Source: Sialis fuliginosa
Lineage: Eukaryota; Arthropoda; Insecta; Megaloptera; Sialidae
Assembly (NCBI GenBank): GCA_961205875.1
Contig: OY540814.1
Location: 25,302,151 to 25,366,150 of the forward strand
Direction of reading: 5' to 3'
DNA: 64,000 nucleotides
In this document: positions 33,926 through 45,142 of the stretch, piece after piece
Numbering within the stretch: position 1 is the first letter of the stretch
How the letters are laid out: every line of letters begins with the position of its first letter
Made by a program: the position numbers and the translations under genes
Notes under the pieces: model-generated
Databases searched by the model: none
Told to the model about the DNA's origin: nothing
Seen by the model: only the letters and a program-made list of their open reading frames with translations

Positions 33926-34354
33926 TCACTGGTTGAAACGTTGACTTGAGCATATAAATATTTTATATACATATGACGAATTTAACTAAATACAAATTAA
34001 GTAGGAGCAACAAAATTTAAATTAAATATAACGGGTATAAACGGGTGAATAGGCACAATTATTTTATTGTTAAATTAAAAATACAATCAATAGCCTTTCT
34101 GCGAACAAAGAGTTACAACCTTTGTTACATTTTAACGCCCGTTTGGCCGACACAATTAATAGTCACTCCTGGAATACCCGGGAACAAGATACGGGAGCGC
34201 GCTTGAGCGTTTTTTTTTTAATAAATAAAGTTTCTTTAAATTCGCACATTGTAGCTTATACGAAAGTTCTTCTAAAACAGAACCGGCGTTAAGCTTGTAC
34301 TAGAATTTTTAAGGGCTTTATACTTTTAATGGTATTAAAACAATATTGACAATA
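33926..34354. other. Unassigned, with a G+C-richer patch
   Basis: 34130-34215 ('taacgcccgtttggccgac...atacgggagcgcgcttgagcg') stands out by composition. No open frame or known motif identifies it. Confidence 0.35.
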
Positions 34355-34815
34355 TACATAAGATGAAACCAATATCTATTATTTTTGTTTCCTCGCCATA
34401 TCGAAGAAACGAGAAGCTTTGTGATCGTTTTAAAATGAGAAAAAAATTATTATTTGATCTTTCTATTTCAGGTCAAAACAAACACTCTTCGGTCCGTGTC
34501 TGTCTGTCTATCTGTCCTCTGAATCCTTATCTCACGCATAACTCGCGAACTACTAAACCGAAATTAATGCAACTTGGTTATTTTTTAAGATATCTCAAGA
34601 ACGATACATGTTACGTGAAAAATTTATAGAATATTTTTTATAGAGCATTCAATTTTCTATAATACAGGTTACCACAACTTTTATTGTAAAATATTCCCTT
34701 ATGAAGATTTATCACAATTTAGTTTTTTTAAATCGTCATTTGTTTTTTTACAATCGCCATTTATGTCATTTTGACGTTTGAACAGCAAAAAATAGATTTA
34801 AATTGACATTGTCAA
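34355..34815 (-). repeat. Family C copy, reverse, diverged
   Basis: Reads in reverse 'cgagaagctttgtgatcgtttt', 'ctcaagaacgatacatgttacg', 'attttctataatacaggtt', 'tgtcattttgacgttt'. The 88-codon open frame at 34363-34629 lies wholly inside it and is not a gene. Confidence 0.7.
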
Positions 34816-35136
34816 AAAAGCAAAATTATAACATTATCAATCACTGCCGTGCCGCCGGTTCTGAGCCAAACTTCAAACATTCTACGAAACTGGAATTTGA
34901 AATAACGCAAGTAAATTGCGATGTCTGTACATGCGACATTACATATTAGTTTTTTCTTTCGCTCGTATATGAAGTTTGGAGAAAGTTTTTATTATTTCTG
35001 GCAGATTTTTCGTTGTTCTAACAGTTTGACAGCACAGTTATAGTTTGTAGATGACGCGGACGTTTTTAATTGTCACCAGTGACAGGAGGTGGTAAAAGTA
35101 AGACGAAGTCATTTTTCTCGACTTTTAATTTAACTT
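34816..35136. other. Unassigned stretch upstream of the LRR gene
   Basis: Relatively G+C-rich. The plus strand ends in 'gacaggaggtggtaaaa|gtaaga' (about 35080-35102), a good splice donor context. It might be a 5' exon of the LRR gene 3.4 kb downstream, but similar words at 54125-54150 ('gagccaaattacaaac') argue for a repeat. Unresolved. Confidence 0.25.
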
Positions 35137-35310
35137 TTAACCGACTTCAAAAAAGGAAGTTCTCAATTCGGCTATATATATTTTATGTATTTTTGGGCAT
35201 AGCTCCGACAAATAAGTGCCGATTTGGATGATTTTTGTTTGTTTGTAAGAGTATACTCCCGAGATGGTCTCATTTGACCATGGACTTCGAAGATACGCAC
35301 ACAAGAAATA
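35137..35310 (+). repeat. 'aaccgacttcaaaaaa' dispersed repeat
   Basis: 'aaccgacttcaaaaaaggaag', 'ctcaattcggc', 'gggcatagctccgacaaat', 'agagtatactcccgaga', 'ccatggacttcga'. Reverse copies at about 25990-26170 and 48055-48205. Familiar from lepidopteran genomes. Confidence 0.7.
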
Positions 35311-35723
35311 AAAAACTTTTATTACAATTATATGTATATTCATTCACAAAAACAAACAAATATCTTTAACATTTGTAATATAAGCAGTTATGCAGATTAA
35401 CATGGAAATAAAATAAAAAGTTTAAGACCCTTTTCCATCTTTTAGGTTATGAATTTCGGAAAATCCTTTCTAAATGTCATAAAAGAAAGACATCTCTAAA
35501 ATTTCACATTCCTAACAATAAGTCCTGACTGAATCATCAACGCCTAACTCAGTCAGTCACTTAAACTTATCTTTCTATTAGATTAATAAAAAGAGCAAAC
35601 TTTAATACATTGATTTATTTTAATTTTTTATAAACTTTAGACTTAAGTCACTATGTGTTAATACAATTTATTTTTAAACAATTATATATATTATAACTTA
35701 TTTAGTTATAATTGTTACATTAA
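35311..35723. other. Non-genic stretch
   Basis: AT-rich; nothing recognised. Confidence 0.5.
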
Positions 35724-35964
35724 TACCCGGTATTATATATAATTTGCTTAGCTGCAAATGCAAATTAGCTCCCAGCTAACGCTATCTACTAGGCATTAAA
35801 ATAAGTGCTGCCAAATGTACCTTATAAAATGCATAGCAATATCATTTATGACCACTGTTTTAAAATATCGAGCAATTTCATAACAATTTGACACCTAGCA
35901 GATAGCATTAGCTGGGAAATAATTTGCATTTACAGCCAAGTAAATTCTTTATAATACCGGGCAT
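35724..35964. mobile_element. Fold-back MITE, family F
   Basis: Ends ATACCCGGTATTATA... and ...TATAATACCGGGCAT are inverted. Next to them, 'gctgcaaatgcaaatta', 'ccagctaacgctatct' and 'ctaggcat' on the left pair with 'agatagcattagctggg' and 'aatttgcatttacagc' on the right. The same CCCGGTATTATA terminus closes the element at 41699-42036. Confidence 0.8.
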
Positions 35965-36529
35965 AAGAAATGATAAGAATAATTAATACATATAAGATTT
36001 TTTGCAAACTTTGGGCACACTTTGCCACGTGTTAACAATTGTACTGCGTATATTAATAATTGAATCATTGTTAAAAGGGGATATGTACAATGTAAACAAA
36101 TAAATAGCACATATCTCCCTGTACGTTTCAATTGTGTCACGTGTTAATAATTGTGCAATATTTGAGGGAATTTCTTTAGGACCTTATGTCACAAATTGTG
36201 AATAAAAATTCAAAAATAAATGAACAAAAAAAAATGTGTTTACATTGTTTGTGTATCACACACATTAAGGTGAATTATCTTGCAAAGCGTGGGTCATTGA
36301 TTGTCTACTTAATGACAATACAAGTACAAGGATGTTGTTTGTATATTTACAATAAATAGCACGATGCATTAATTTTCTCTCACAAAGTAAGTACCTACTT
36401 GCGCGTGGCTGATGTGTATTTGATGGTATAAAAAAGCAGTGAAATTATTGGTAAGTTTTATATTTTATTTAGCATGTTATTGATAGTATCGTAAAGTTAT
36501 TGGACAGGTAGATACATTAATTACTTTCT
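35965..36529. other. Non-genic stretch
   Basis: The words 'cacgtgttaacaattgt' (36027) and 'cacgtgttaataattgtgc' (36138) form a short direct repeat. Nothing else recognised. Confidence 0.4.
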
Positions 36530-36755
36530 TATACCATGTACATATATGAAATATACATATAGTATAAGTAAGTATAGTGAAGCCGATTTTTTTCGAACTC
36601 CGGATTTTGATGGAATTATCTATTTTGACCTTCCCTTAATCCATTCTGACTATTTTCGCCATGATGTCTGTGTGTCTGTAATCGTAGAAGGGTGAAATTT
36701 TATATTTAAGATTAATTTTTGTCTGGGAAGAAAACGTCCTATTTTTAAAAACGAT
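36530..36755 (+). repeat. Repeat family E copy 2
   Basis: Near-identical reverse complement of 9049-9310, including the flank 'cttataccatgtacatat'. Adjacent unrelated sequence begins near 36756. Confidence 0.75.
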
Positions 36756-36969
36756 CTTTCTACCGGATACGTATGTTTACCTACGTCGTTTTTTGAATTT
36801 TTCGAATTACTCTGAAACAGTGCGAAACAGAGAAAAATGGTCAAGTTAAAAAATGTAGGTAATATCTATATCTATAATCCGTGGTTCCCAAGGCAGATAT
36901 TTTTTATTTGGCAAATTTATTTATAAAAAAAATTGGATTTTTATTTTTATATTTTTTAAATTATTAAAT

Positions 36970-37190
36970 ATGTCTATTAATTACGTAATGTTTTGAGGGG
37001 GGAAGATTTATAAAACCTTACGGATCTTTACGTTAATTATTTTAAAATACGTTCATTGAAACCAGTTCCGGGTGTTGTAATTTCTTTTTCGTATTTCAAT
37101 TTTCTTTTTCTCCTTACGGATCTTTATAAAGGGAGAGGGGGGGGGGGGGGTCCTAATAAAAAAAATACCCTTACGTAATTAACGGACGTT
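36970..37190. repeat. G-rich element with ACGTAATTAA-type inverted ends
   Basis: 'ttaattacgtaatgttttga' (36978) is inverted at 'ttacgtaattaacgg' (37170). 'ccttacggatcttta' occurs twice inside, at about 37017 and 37113. It contains G14 at 37137-37150. Confidence 0.45.
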
Positions 37191-37242
37191 TCCTTAGTTT
37201 TTATATTACTTATTGTTAGTATAATCAACTAAAATCAAGAAT

Positions 37243-37385
37243 AAGTATTATAAACCGATTTTTTTGGATTGAGATTTTGATGGAAATATAAATTTTGACC
37301 TCGAATCTATTCTGATTAATTTCGTCATGATGTGTGTCGGTACGACAAATCGTAGAAGGTTGATTTTTATTTAGGATTATGAAAA
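37243..37385 (+). repeat. Repeat family E copy 3, diverged
   Basis: 'aaaccgatttttttggattg', 'gattttgatggaaat', 'tttcgtcatgatgtg', 'aaatcgtagaaggttga' follow the family E order. Confidence 0.6.
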
Positions 37386-38523
37386 TTACCTTAACTCTTT
37401 TATGCTTATATGATTCAAGGTTAAAACTCTTATTATAAATCTCTTGTTATATGTATATCTCTACGATTATTAATTAATGGAGATATTAGCTCCCAAGTTG
37501 AAGTTTTTTAAAATTGTTTTTATTTATGTGCGGCCCTTGAAAATAAGCAATTTGGGTTGGCCAGTCTGTTCTTGATATCTTGCTAATTTTTATTACATAC
37601 CTTTATAGTAGGTACATATATTACCTTTTCTTAAATAAATTTTGACGTTTAGACAAACAAGTTTGTTTTTATTTATATTATAACCATATATTATACTATA
37701 GTTATAGTATAGTATAAACTATAAACCTATTATAGTATTTTAACCACAAATAAAAATAGTGACAGCATATTACATTTCCCTCATACATTCGGGGCTTATG
37801 TAGTATTAATAATAGTTATTATTATAATCATTTATTTACAAATCGGCTAGTTATGGTATTTAAACAAATAAATAAATAAATACAGTGCAGTACCATTTAC
37901 TAGAGAACTAGTCAAAAATTAATCAAATTTGATTTTTATTTTATTAAATTCTTTCTAAAATACTAACTGATTAGTGGAATATTTGAAGCTTTCAAGAAAT
38001 GGTAAATTGCTTCTATTTATTTGATATATTCGAATAAATTGAAAAACTATACGGTGCGGGACACTAGTACGCGAGGCTCGACTCGCACTTGACAAATATT
38101 TTTAAAATTAACTATCTTTTCCTGCTTTTTTGATAACTTATAATTAGAGATTGGGAAAATAGTTGTTATTTTCAATGAAATAGTTACTAGTTGAATTTTT
38201 TTTTCGGAAAATAGTTGGTAAATAGTTTTTTTACGATTTAATAATAATTAGTGCAAACGAAGCAGTAAAAAGTGTCGCAAATAGTTGGAAAGGTAGTTGC
38301 AAATAGTTGATTTCAAATTGTGTTCAATTAAGCCAGTTTTCTGAAAACGGTGGAGATATGTAATAAAAATTAGGTACAATAAATGCATTTTTACGCAATA
38401 GTTGAAAAACTATTTTTTCAATCTCTACTTATAATATAATTCATTAAATTTATTTTTCCGGATAGAATTAGTAGATTAATTAGTTTAGTAGAAAATTAGT
38501 TTACTTATTTTAACAAAATAAAA
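37386..38523. other. Non-genic stretch upstream of the LRR coding exon
   Basis: Probably intron or promoter of the LRR gene. 38165-38420 repeats 'aatagttg' words ('gaaaatagttggtaaatagt', 'gcaaatagttggaaagg'). No exon identified. Confidence 0.4.
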
Positions 38524-38536
38524 TTCTTTTACAGAA
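38524..38536 (+). other. 3' splice site before the LRR coding exon
   Basis: TTCTTTTACAG|AA directly precedes the ATG at 38537, with AG at 38533-38534. An in-frame TAA at 38519-38521 shows coding does not continue upstream unspliced. A non-coding first exon, or one with a few coding bases, is therefore likely. Confidence 0.6.
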
Positions 38537-39769
38537 ATGGACGACAAGATAACATCTATCTTATTGTTAGTAATCTGCTTCGTAATTTGGCATCTACCTT
38601 CAACACTAGGATCTTGCAAAACTGATGGTATAATTATCCGATGTAATGAAAGCAGTATTGAAGAACTTGTAAACCACATCAAAAACAACGACAATATTCA
38701 AAATATATATTTCAGAAGATCATCAATTCAAACTATACGATCTGAGGCATTCGAAGAAATAGGCAACAACTCAATAGAAGTTATAGATTTATCAAGATGC
38801 AATATAAATATCATCGAAGACAGAGCTTTTGTAAATTTAAATAAACTCAAAAAATTATATTTATCTAGAAACCATATCATAGAGATAACAGAAAATACTT
38901 TCAAAGGGCTCACAAACTTACAAGTGTTATCTTTAAGTATAAATAAAATTAAAAAAATAGCAGCAAATGCTTTCAGCGATACTGCACTTGAAGAACTCTA
39001 TCTGAACATAAACTACATTGAAATAATTACAGGAGAAATATTTACCGGGTTAGATTCTTTAAAAAAATTATACTTACGTTGTAATTCAATAGAAATATTA
39101 GATAAAGAGCATTTTAAGAACTTGGGGAATTTATTTAGTTTAGATCTTGAAAATAATCAAGTAAAAAAATTAAAATATAACACTTTTTCATATTTAACAA
39201 ATTTACAGTCTCTTAACATACGTAATAACGAAATCGAAGTAATTGAAGAGGGTGCCTTTGATGGATTAGAAAATTTAAAATGGATGTATTTATCATATAA
39301 TCGTTTGGTCTTATTGAAACGCAAGACTTTCGGGAAATTAAGCAAATTAATGTGGCTCACCCTGTATAATAATACAATAGAAGAGATAGAACCATTCGCT
39401 TTTGAATATTTAAGCAGTGTAACTGATCTAGATATTTCTAACAACAAATTAAAAGTACTAAAGGCCAATACATTTACTGGCCTAAGTAAAGTTAAAAAAT
39501 TAGAGTTAAATAATCAAGAAATATTGCAAATTGAACCAGCAACTTTTTATAATATGAAAGCATTGGGATATTTGAGTATAGCAAATAACAATCTGACAGA
39601 AATTAAAACAGATAGTTTTAAATCGTTAAAAAATGTCACTTATTTGGACTTGAGGATGAATCCTATTAGAAATATTGAAGCAGGTGCTTTTAATGATTTG
39701 GAAAATGTACATGACTTAAATTTACCTGTAAGAACATTAAACAATGATAAGAAATGGGTGATGCAATGA
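38537..39769 (+). CDS. Secreted leucine-rich-repeat protein, 410 aa, single coding exon
   Basis: Probably an extracellular protein-protein interaction module; ligand unknown. Residues 1-25 are a signal peptide with core ILLLVICFVIWHL, likely cut near Gly25. Cys27 and Cys36 could form a small N-terminal cap. From about residue 52 to 405 there are 14-15 consecutive 24-residue LRRs of the animal 'typical' type (LxxLxLxxNxIxxIxxxxFxxL), e.g. LKKLYLSRNHIIEITENTF at 104-122 and LKWMYLSYNRL at 247-257. There is no cysteine-rich C-terminal cap, transmembrane helix, GPI signal or intracellular domain, so it differs from Toll, chaoptin and LRIG-type receptors. The ATG follows an in-frame stop and a splice acceptor; coding may be complete in this exon. 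The stop (TGA 39767-39769) lies inside the 8-bp target duplication of a hAT MITE. Codons are strongly A/T-ending like the surroundings. The gene is divergent from the globin exon 6.5 kb to the left. Confidence 0.9.
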   Translation: MDDKITSILLLVICFVIWHLPSTLGSCKTDGIIIRCNESSIEELVNHIKNNDNIQNIYFRRSSIQTIRSEAFEEIGNNSIEVIDLSRCNINIIEDRAFVNLNKLKKLYLSRNHIIEITENTFKGLTNLQVLSLSINKIKKIAANAFSDTALEELYLNINYIEIITGEIFTGLDSLKKLYLRCNSIEILDKEHFKNLGNLFSLDLENNQVKKLKYNTFSYLTNLQSLNIRNNEIEVIEEGAFDGLENLKWMYLSYNRLVLLKRKTFGKLSKLMWLTLYNNTIEEIEPFAFEYLSSVTDLDISNNKLKVLKANTFTGLSKVKKLELNNQEILQIEPATFYNMKALGYLSIANNNLTEIKTDSFKSLKNVTYLDLRMNPIRNIEAGAFNDLENVHDLNLPVRTLNNDKKWVMQ

Positions 39770-39770
39770 G

Positions 39771-39872
39771 CAGTGGCATAGTAACGGGAGAAAAAATCAG
39801 TTCAAAATACCTTCAAAAAAATTAACTCATATGTATTTCAGCCCCCCGAAATATTTTCTTACTACGCCACTG
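39771..39872 (+). mobile_element. 102-bp hAT-type MITE inserted at the LRR stop codon
   Basis: CAGTGGCATAGTAA at the left and TTACTACGCCACTG at the right, flanked by a perfect 8-bp duplication GCAATGAG (39763-39770 and 39873-39880). The duplicated octamer contains the LRR TGA, so the reading frame is preserved and the element now forms the start of the 3' UTR. A partial relative is at 11771-11868. Confidence 0.92.
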
Positions 39873-39998
39873 GCAATGAGTAACTCAAATCAATTAATTG
39901 AATATATCTGAACTCAAGGTACAAACACTAGAAAGTGAATTTTTCCGAGGTTTATTATCGATTGCAAATTTGTATTTACAAAAACATAATATTAGTTA

Positions 39999-40011
39999 AA
40001 TAAAAAATAAA
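39999..40011 (+). terminator. Candidate polyadenylation signals for the LRR gene
   Basis: Two AATAAA hexamers at 39999-40004 and 40006-40011, about 230 bases after the stop; a third at 40147-40152. In AT-rich DNA these are weak evidence. Confidence 0.4.
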
Positions 40012-40962
40012 GATACATCTTTTTCGATATTTTCGAGAAGAGAAATTTAAATTAAAATTTTTCGAGAAATTTGATTTTTAAAATAATATTAAAAAATTGT
40101 TAGCGATACTTTGTGATGTATAGTTTATAATAAATATTAAAATTAAAATAAAGTAAATCTTTATGCTTTAGTAATTTTATGAACTTGCTGTTTATGATTT
40201 TCAGGTATTTATTAGAAAAATTATTTCGCATTATTTTTTGTGGTTTTAGTTCAAGTGACTAAGAAACCACAATTTCTCCGTTTCCCAGTAGAAAATGATA
40301 TATTTACAATAGTTAACATCAACACATAAAAAACTATAATTATATAAATATTCTATAAATATTGATTTTACATCAATGGCTATGAATACAATACCAATCA
40401 TATGTGCATTTTTTACTTCTAATATCATTCAGAAATTGATTATTTGTGATATCGAATAAATTATGAACTATTGATATTTGTACATGTAGCTATTTATTTT
40501 GATTATTCAAGTTTTAGGGGTTAGACCCCCCCTCCCCCCGAATTTGTCAATATATATTATTGAATTTAACAAAATTATGATAGATAAAAAAACAAATTTA
40601 TATTTAACTGTAAAACAAAATTTACGCCCCCCTCCCCAACTTTTTTCCAGGTGTAACGCAGGTCAATTGTGCCTTCCCTATACTCTTTTTTTAATATTTA
40701 TATCTCGGCAAAAAAAACATAAAAATTCATTTTAATTTATCTTCCCTTGGACAAAAATTTTTATAAAAATAATTTTTCAACTTGGTAATAAATTTTAAAA
40801 ATTACTAAAATCATAACTTTCGTTCTTTTACGTAAGCATAACTTGAAAACTCGACGTGATGGATAAAAATGGGTATAATTTTTAGATTTAGGAGACTATT
40901 TAGTTAATTAGTATAAAAAACCTAACCTAAACTAACGTCAAGTTGGCTTGTGTTACATATAT
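40012..40962. other. Non-genic stretch
   Basis: Two C-rich patches (40526-40538 and 40626-40637). A 78-codon open frame at 40499-40735 runs through both and has no recognisable domain. Confidence 0.45.
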
Positions 40963-41266
40963 ATTAATATTATAAAAGTATTTTTGTTGAGTATATCTAT
41001 CTATCTGTTAAACCGCTGAACCGATCTTGACAAAATATGGCAGGGATATAGCTTGCATCATGAGAAAGGAAATATCATTTTTTGTATCCTAAAATAATTA
41101 TTAGAAAAAAAATGGGTGTGTGACATTTTTACGCATTATAGGTTATATTTTTTTGACGTAAACATCTAGCGTATATAAATGCGAAACTAAAAACCTGTTT
41201 TATCGATTATCGTCATAACAGAAATCTGTATTACCACGCAGACGAAGTCGTGGGTAACAGCTACTT
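40963..41266 (+). repeat. Family D copy, longest
   Basis: 'taatattataaaagtat', 'aaaccgctgaaccgatcttga', 'gacgtaaacatctagcgt', 'gcgaaactaaaaacctgttt', and the 3' signature 'gacgaagtcgtgggtaacagct'. Confidence 0.8.
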
Positions 41267-41698
41267 ATTAATAAATAAATTAATCCCATTCATTCATCTT
41301 TCATACAAATACTAATGTGATCCCGGAATCAGATTAGGTACGTTTGACTCCTGGCAGAATCATTATGTGGCTTCTGAGAAACCTTATTTCATCTTAAATA
41401 TAAGGTAATATTAGGAATTCTAAAACATGCCTCTATGAGCATATATGAGCACAAATATGCCTTTGATATATTTCTGACAGGTGACATACATATATAGTTG
41501 TAGACACACATTCTCATGAAATTCATCCTTCAACAGCGTTTGTTTTTACCTGCAGTGATACACGGTTTCTGATATTATAACCTAAGGATGTTTACCAGTA
41601 GGTATAATTTGTTTGTGAGTCATAATTAAAATAAGATTTGAAACTGAAGATTTCATTAATAATTAAGGTAATAATATTTAATTATTACAAGTCAAGGG
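41267..41698. other. Non-genic stretch
   Basis: Nothing recognised. Confidence 0.5.
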
Positions 41699-42036
41699 TT
41701 AATGTCCGGTATCATAAAGGACCTAACAAATTTGTTAGCTAACAAACACTTTCAACTGAGATATCAAACTTATATGACAGTTCTTTTGGAGTTTGTTGAT
41801 GACTTTAACAAGTTTCGCGCACGCGTTGTGGGTAAATACAAACGGTATTAAAACAGTGATGATGTTATGAAAATTATTTTGTACGGTCAAAGATGCCAAC
41901 TGTGTTACAATTAGTTGAAGTGTCACTGCTCTAAATTCCATAACTAATCCATAGATACTAGTACAGAATTAATACCCCATTTGAATGTAATTGCTAGCTA
42001 ACAAATTTTGTTAGGTCTTTTATAATACCGGGCATA
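41699..42036. mobile_element. MITE with CCGGTAT(T/C)ATAA and 'gttagctaacaa' inverted ends
   Basis: Left 'tccggtatcataaaggacct' then 'aacaaatttgttagctaaca'; right 'gctagctaacaaattttgtt' then 'aggtcttttataataccggg'. 338 bp. The 68-codon minus open frame inside is incidental. A partial copy is near 3028-3115. Confidence 0.82.
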
Positions 42037-42131
42037 AGAGTTGCAGATGTTTTTCAAATCAAAACAAAAAAAAATAAAATCTGTAATTGATAAGTACCTA
42101 CAATTCAACAAAAATTAAATATAACTACATA

Positions 42132-42630
42132 AGGTAAAGGCACCAGTTATAGAGCAAGTTTTTTTTTGTAATTCTCATGAACTCATGTTACTAATAAAAC
42201 AAGTAACTCTTTATTTAATCAATTTAATTACCAATATCAGCAAATATAGTTTTTTTTTTAATTATAGCCTTTTATTTTGTTTATGTTTTTTCTCCAATAA
42301 TGGTGAAACCAGTAATAAGCACGCAGTGATGGACACTTGCTAATGGTTACAAAATGATAAGTACTACGACAGAAAAGTTATAAAAGAAAGAATCGTCAAA
42401 TTTGAAACAATGTAAATCAGTTGCTATGATAATATAATAATTAATAAATAAATTATACTAATAATTAGTTTAAATGTCCACCATTTTGACATCTCTTGGC
42501 CGATTATCATCAAATCACGCTGTAAGTAAATTATAGATTAATATTCAGAAATGTTAGTAATCAAATATGAACACATCTTTCTAATTCAGTACATTTAATT
42601 AAAAATTTGCCAAAACTGATGCCACTACCT
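42132..42630 (+). mobile_element. MITE family A, full copy
   Basis: TA-AGGTAAAGGCACCAGTTAT on the left, ...AACTGATGCCACTACCT-TA on the right, 499 bp, with all internal landmarks ('gtaactctttatttaatca', 'gtgatggacacttgctaatg', 'caccattttgacatct'). Confidence 0.82.
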
Positions 42631-44570
42631 TACTGTAAATTTAACCGAACCATCTGGACTTCATAACATTAATATTTTATTATTCAGAATCTATAACTAA
42701 ATATACACTCAAGAAACTCCATTTATCACCCCAAATCTTCACCATTATTGTAAACGATAACAGGCAGAATTATCGCCTTTTTCATTTTACCAGTGTTTCC
42801 ACCAGAAAATTTAGATGAGCCACACTTAACCGTCTCATGAATTTAATATACTTTTATCTACATTCTCTGCAAATCTACTTCGTCTGTGAAGATCTCGAGA
42901 TATGACTGAGCCAATAGGTTTTTATTATATACTCTTTATAAAATTCTACTGGGTCTTTTATTGCACGTACTATTCCCAAAAGATGTTTTACTACAACTGT
43001 GGCGAAAGAAACGTATGAGTGACGTTTGGGTTTTGTTTTACATGAACAATTGTATATGGGGATAAAGGTGAATATTGTAAATAATATTACTGTATTGGTA
43101 CATATTGGGTATTCAAAATAAAACGTTTTTTTTTATTAATAAACTAAGCTACCTACAGAAAAAAAATCAAGAAAAAATAAGAGTAGATACATAATATTTT
43201 GTAATCATTAGCAAGTGTCCATTACTGCGTGCTCATTACTGGTTTTACTTTATCCATTATTGAAGAACAGACATTAAAAAAAAAAAAAATTTTTTTGACG
43301 ATATTGTATATTTTTAAAGATTGTTCCAAACATTTTCTTTCAAATTAAAAAATGTAGTTTAAAAAATCTTTAATAAAGATATGATTATTGCACATGTGTT
43401 TTTACATAAAACTGTATCTGATGTACCATCTAAATTATTTTATTTTAAATTACTAAAATCGCGTTCAATACATTTATTTGCTAAAAATTGAAAAACCCGC
43501 CTCGGAATAAAAATTTATTTTTTTCCAAGTAGAATCAGATCCTTCAACCAAAATACAGATTTTCATTAAAAAAAAAAAAAAACAAAGTTACCATTTAATA
43601 TTTTAAAGAACTAAAAGAAAACACACACAAATAAAAAAATATGCCCCCTTCAAACTGACAAACATTCGTCCAAACAATTTTTTTGTATATTACTTAATTT
43701 TCAATATAAAAATTCTAAGATTTTATTTTGAACCACCCGATATAGTAAAAATAAGATTTTTGTTTAGGAAATATACATATCAAAAAACGCGACATGTTTA
43801 TAATATTTGTACATGTACGTCTGGATAGCTATAATGAAAAAGTTGAGTGCTTCTTAAAATATGAATGCTCACGCATTAATACATAATAAAAAATTTCTTC
43901 TTGAATTACATAAATAGAATTCTATTCAAAGTGACAGTCGGTTGTAACATTAAATTTAAATAAAGAATGCTCGTATATAAAGTAAATTAATGTTAATTAA
44001 TTTACTTTACTTTAGCCGGTCGTCTCGTATATTTGAGCGAAACAATTAAAATATAGTTTTCTATTTATTATTATGTAATAAACAAAGAGTTTTTGAAACA
44101 TAACGAATCTTTTAAATTTAACTCTAATTATTTATATAAAAACTAATATCAAATAGTAAATTTTTACTATTTATTAATAGTCTTTTACAACCGAAACTTC
44201 GCTCTCTTCTCATCAAAATTTCAAATGATCTCGTATCGGTCCATTGTAAGTAAAGGGATTTGATTGGTTAAATCAATAGCTACCTATAGTTTAAGATAAA
44301 ATATAGGTACTAGGTATACCATGTAAATTAACTAAACTGACTTAAACTTGTTAGAAGATGCAGATAATATATGCACTGGATTAATAACTTTGCAGTCTAC
44401 ACAAACTTCATTTACACTGCGAATATGTTTGGTATATAATGAGAAAGTAGGAAGATGCATTTATCGTTCCTTGTATTGCTTCAATTTTCTAACTAAACGG
44501 CTAACTTTATTGAAATGCTCTCAAACTAACTGATTACTTTATAATTCAATAACTTTCAAAATCAATACAG
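42631..44570. other. Non-genic stretch
   Basis: 43196-43273 is a reverse fragment of MITE A ('agcaagtgtccattactgcgt', 'tggttttactttatccatta'). 43979-44008 holds a short palindrome 'agtaaattaatgttaattaatttact'. A 61-codon open frame at 44348-44533 is unsupported. Confidence 0.5.
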
Positions 44571-45142
44571 AAGACGTCCCATACTGTGAACCGCCCCGAT
44601 GCAATCAGTTTTATTAAAAATGACAGCCTGTTTGAACCGGACCCTCTATATACCGGAAAATACATTTCAGAACGGAGTTATTTTCTATGTAGTACAGTCG
44701 AGACTCGTTTATTCTAAGCCTACTGAATCGTTTTGAATCGAGGAAGTCGCGTTTATTCGAAGTCGAGAGGGGCTGCCACCAAGTTATGTATAGATCCTTG
44801 ACCAATCAGCGTTGGCGCGGGAATGGACGTCACTACGAAGATGTATTCAAATGTTATAAATGTATATGTAATAGAATATTAATTACAAGAAATCCTTTAT
44901 TTATTCTTGTCTTCGTATTTTTTGATATTTTAACAACATATACAATCAAAGAAGTACAAATTCGGCATTGCAAAATCATGAAAAATTTGAGTAACTATCA
45001 CAGACAATTTTGTCTATTCGGGAAGTGTCATTTTTACTATTCTTAAGTTGGCAATACGTTCTGTGGTTTTGAAAACTTTATATACCTTGGTCATACTATG
45101 GAAAGTACCGTGTCCAACTGGGTTCACAGTATAGAATGTCTG
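44571..45142. mobile_element. Possible inverted-repeat element enclosing a pogo-like end
   Basis: 'catactgtgaacc' at 44580 is inverted at 'ggttcacagtata' near 45120. Inside, 44693-44780 begins TACAGTCGAGACTCGTTTAT and repeats 'cgcgtttattcgaagtcgag', resembling pogo/Tigger-type termini (CAGTCGA...). Its partner end is not seen. The 86-codon open frame 44786-45046 is unrecognised. Confidence 0.4.
44797..44837. promoter_or_regulatory. CCAAT / E2F-like / CRE-like cluster
   Basis: Within 40 bases: GACCAATCAG (NF-Y type CCAAT box), TTGGCGCGGGAA (E2F-type, reverse TTCCCGCGCCAA) and GGACGTCACT (CRE core). Strong local G+C in an AT-rich window. No transcript start or exon could be assigned, and it may be part of the surrounding repeat. 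Confidence 0.35.

Noticed and set aside
34363..34629. 88-codon open frame
   Set aside because: Lies entirely inside a reverse copy of dispersed family C.
39157..39468. 103-codon minus-strand open frame
   Set aside because: Antisense shadow of the LRR gene.
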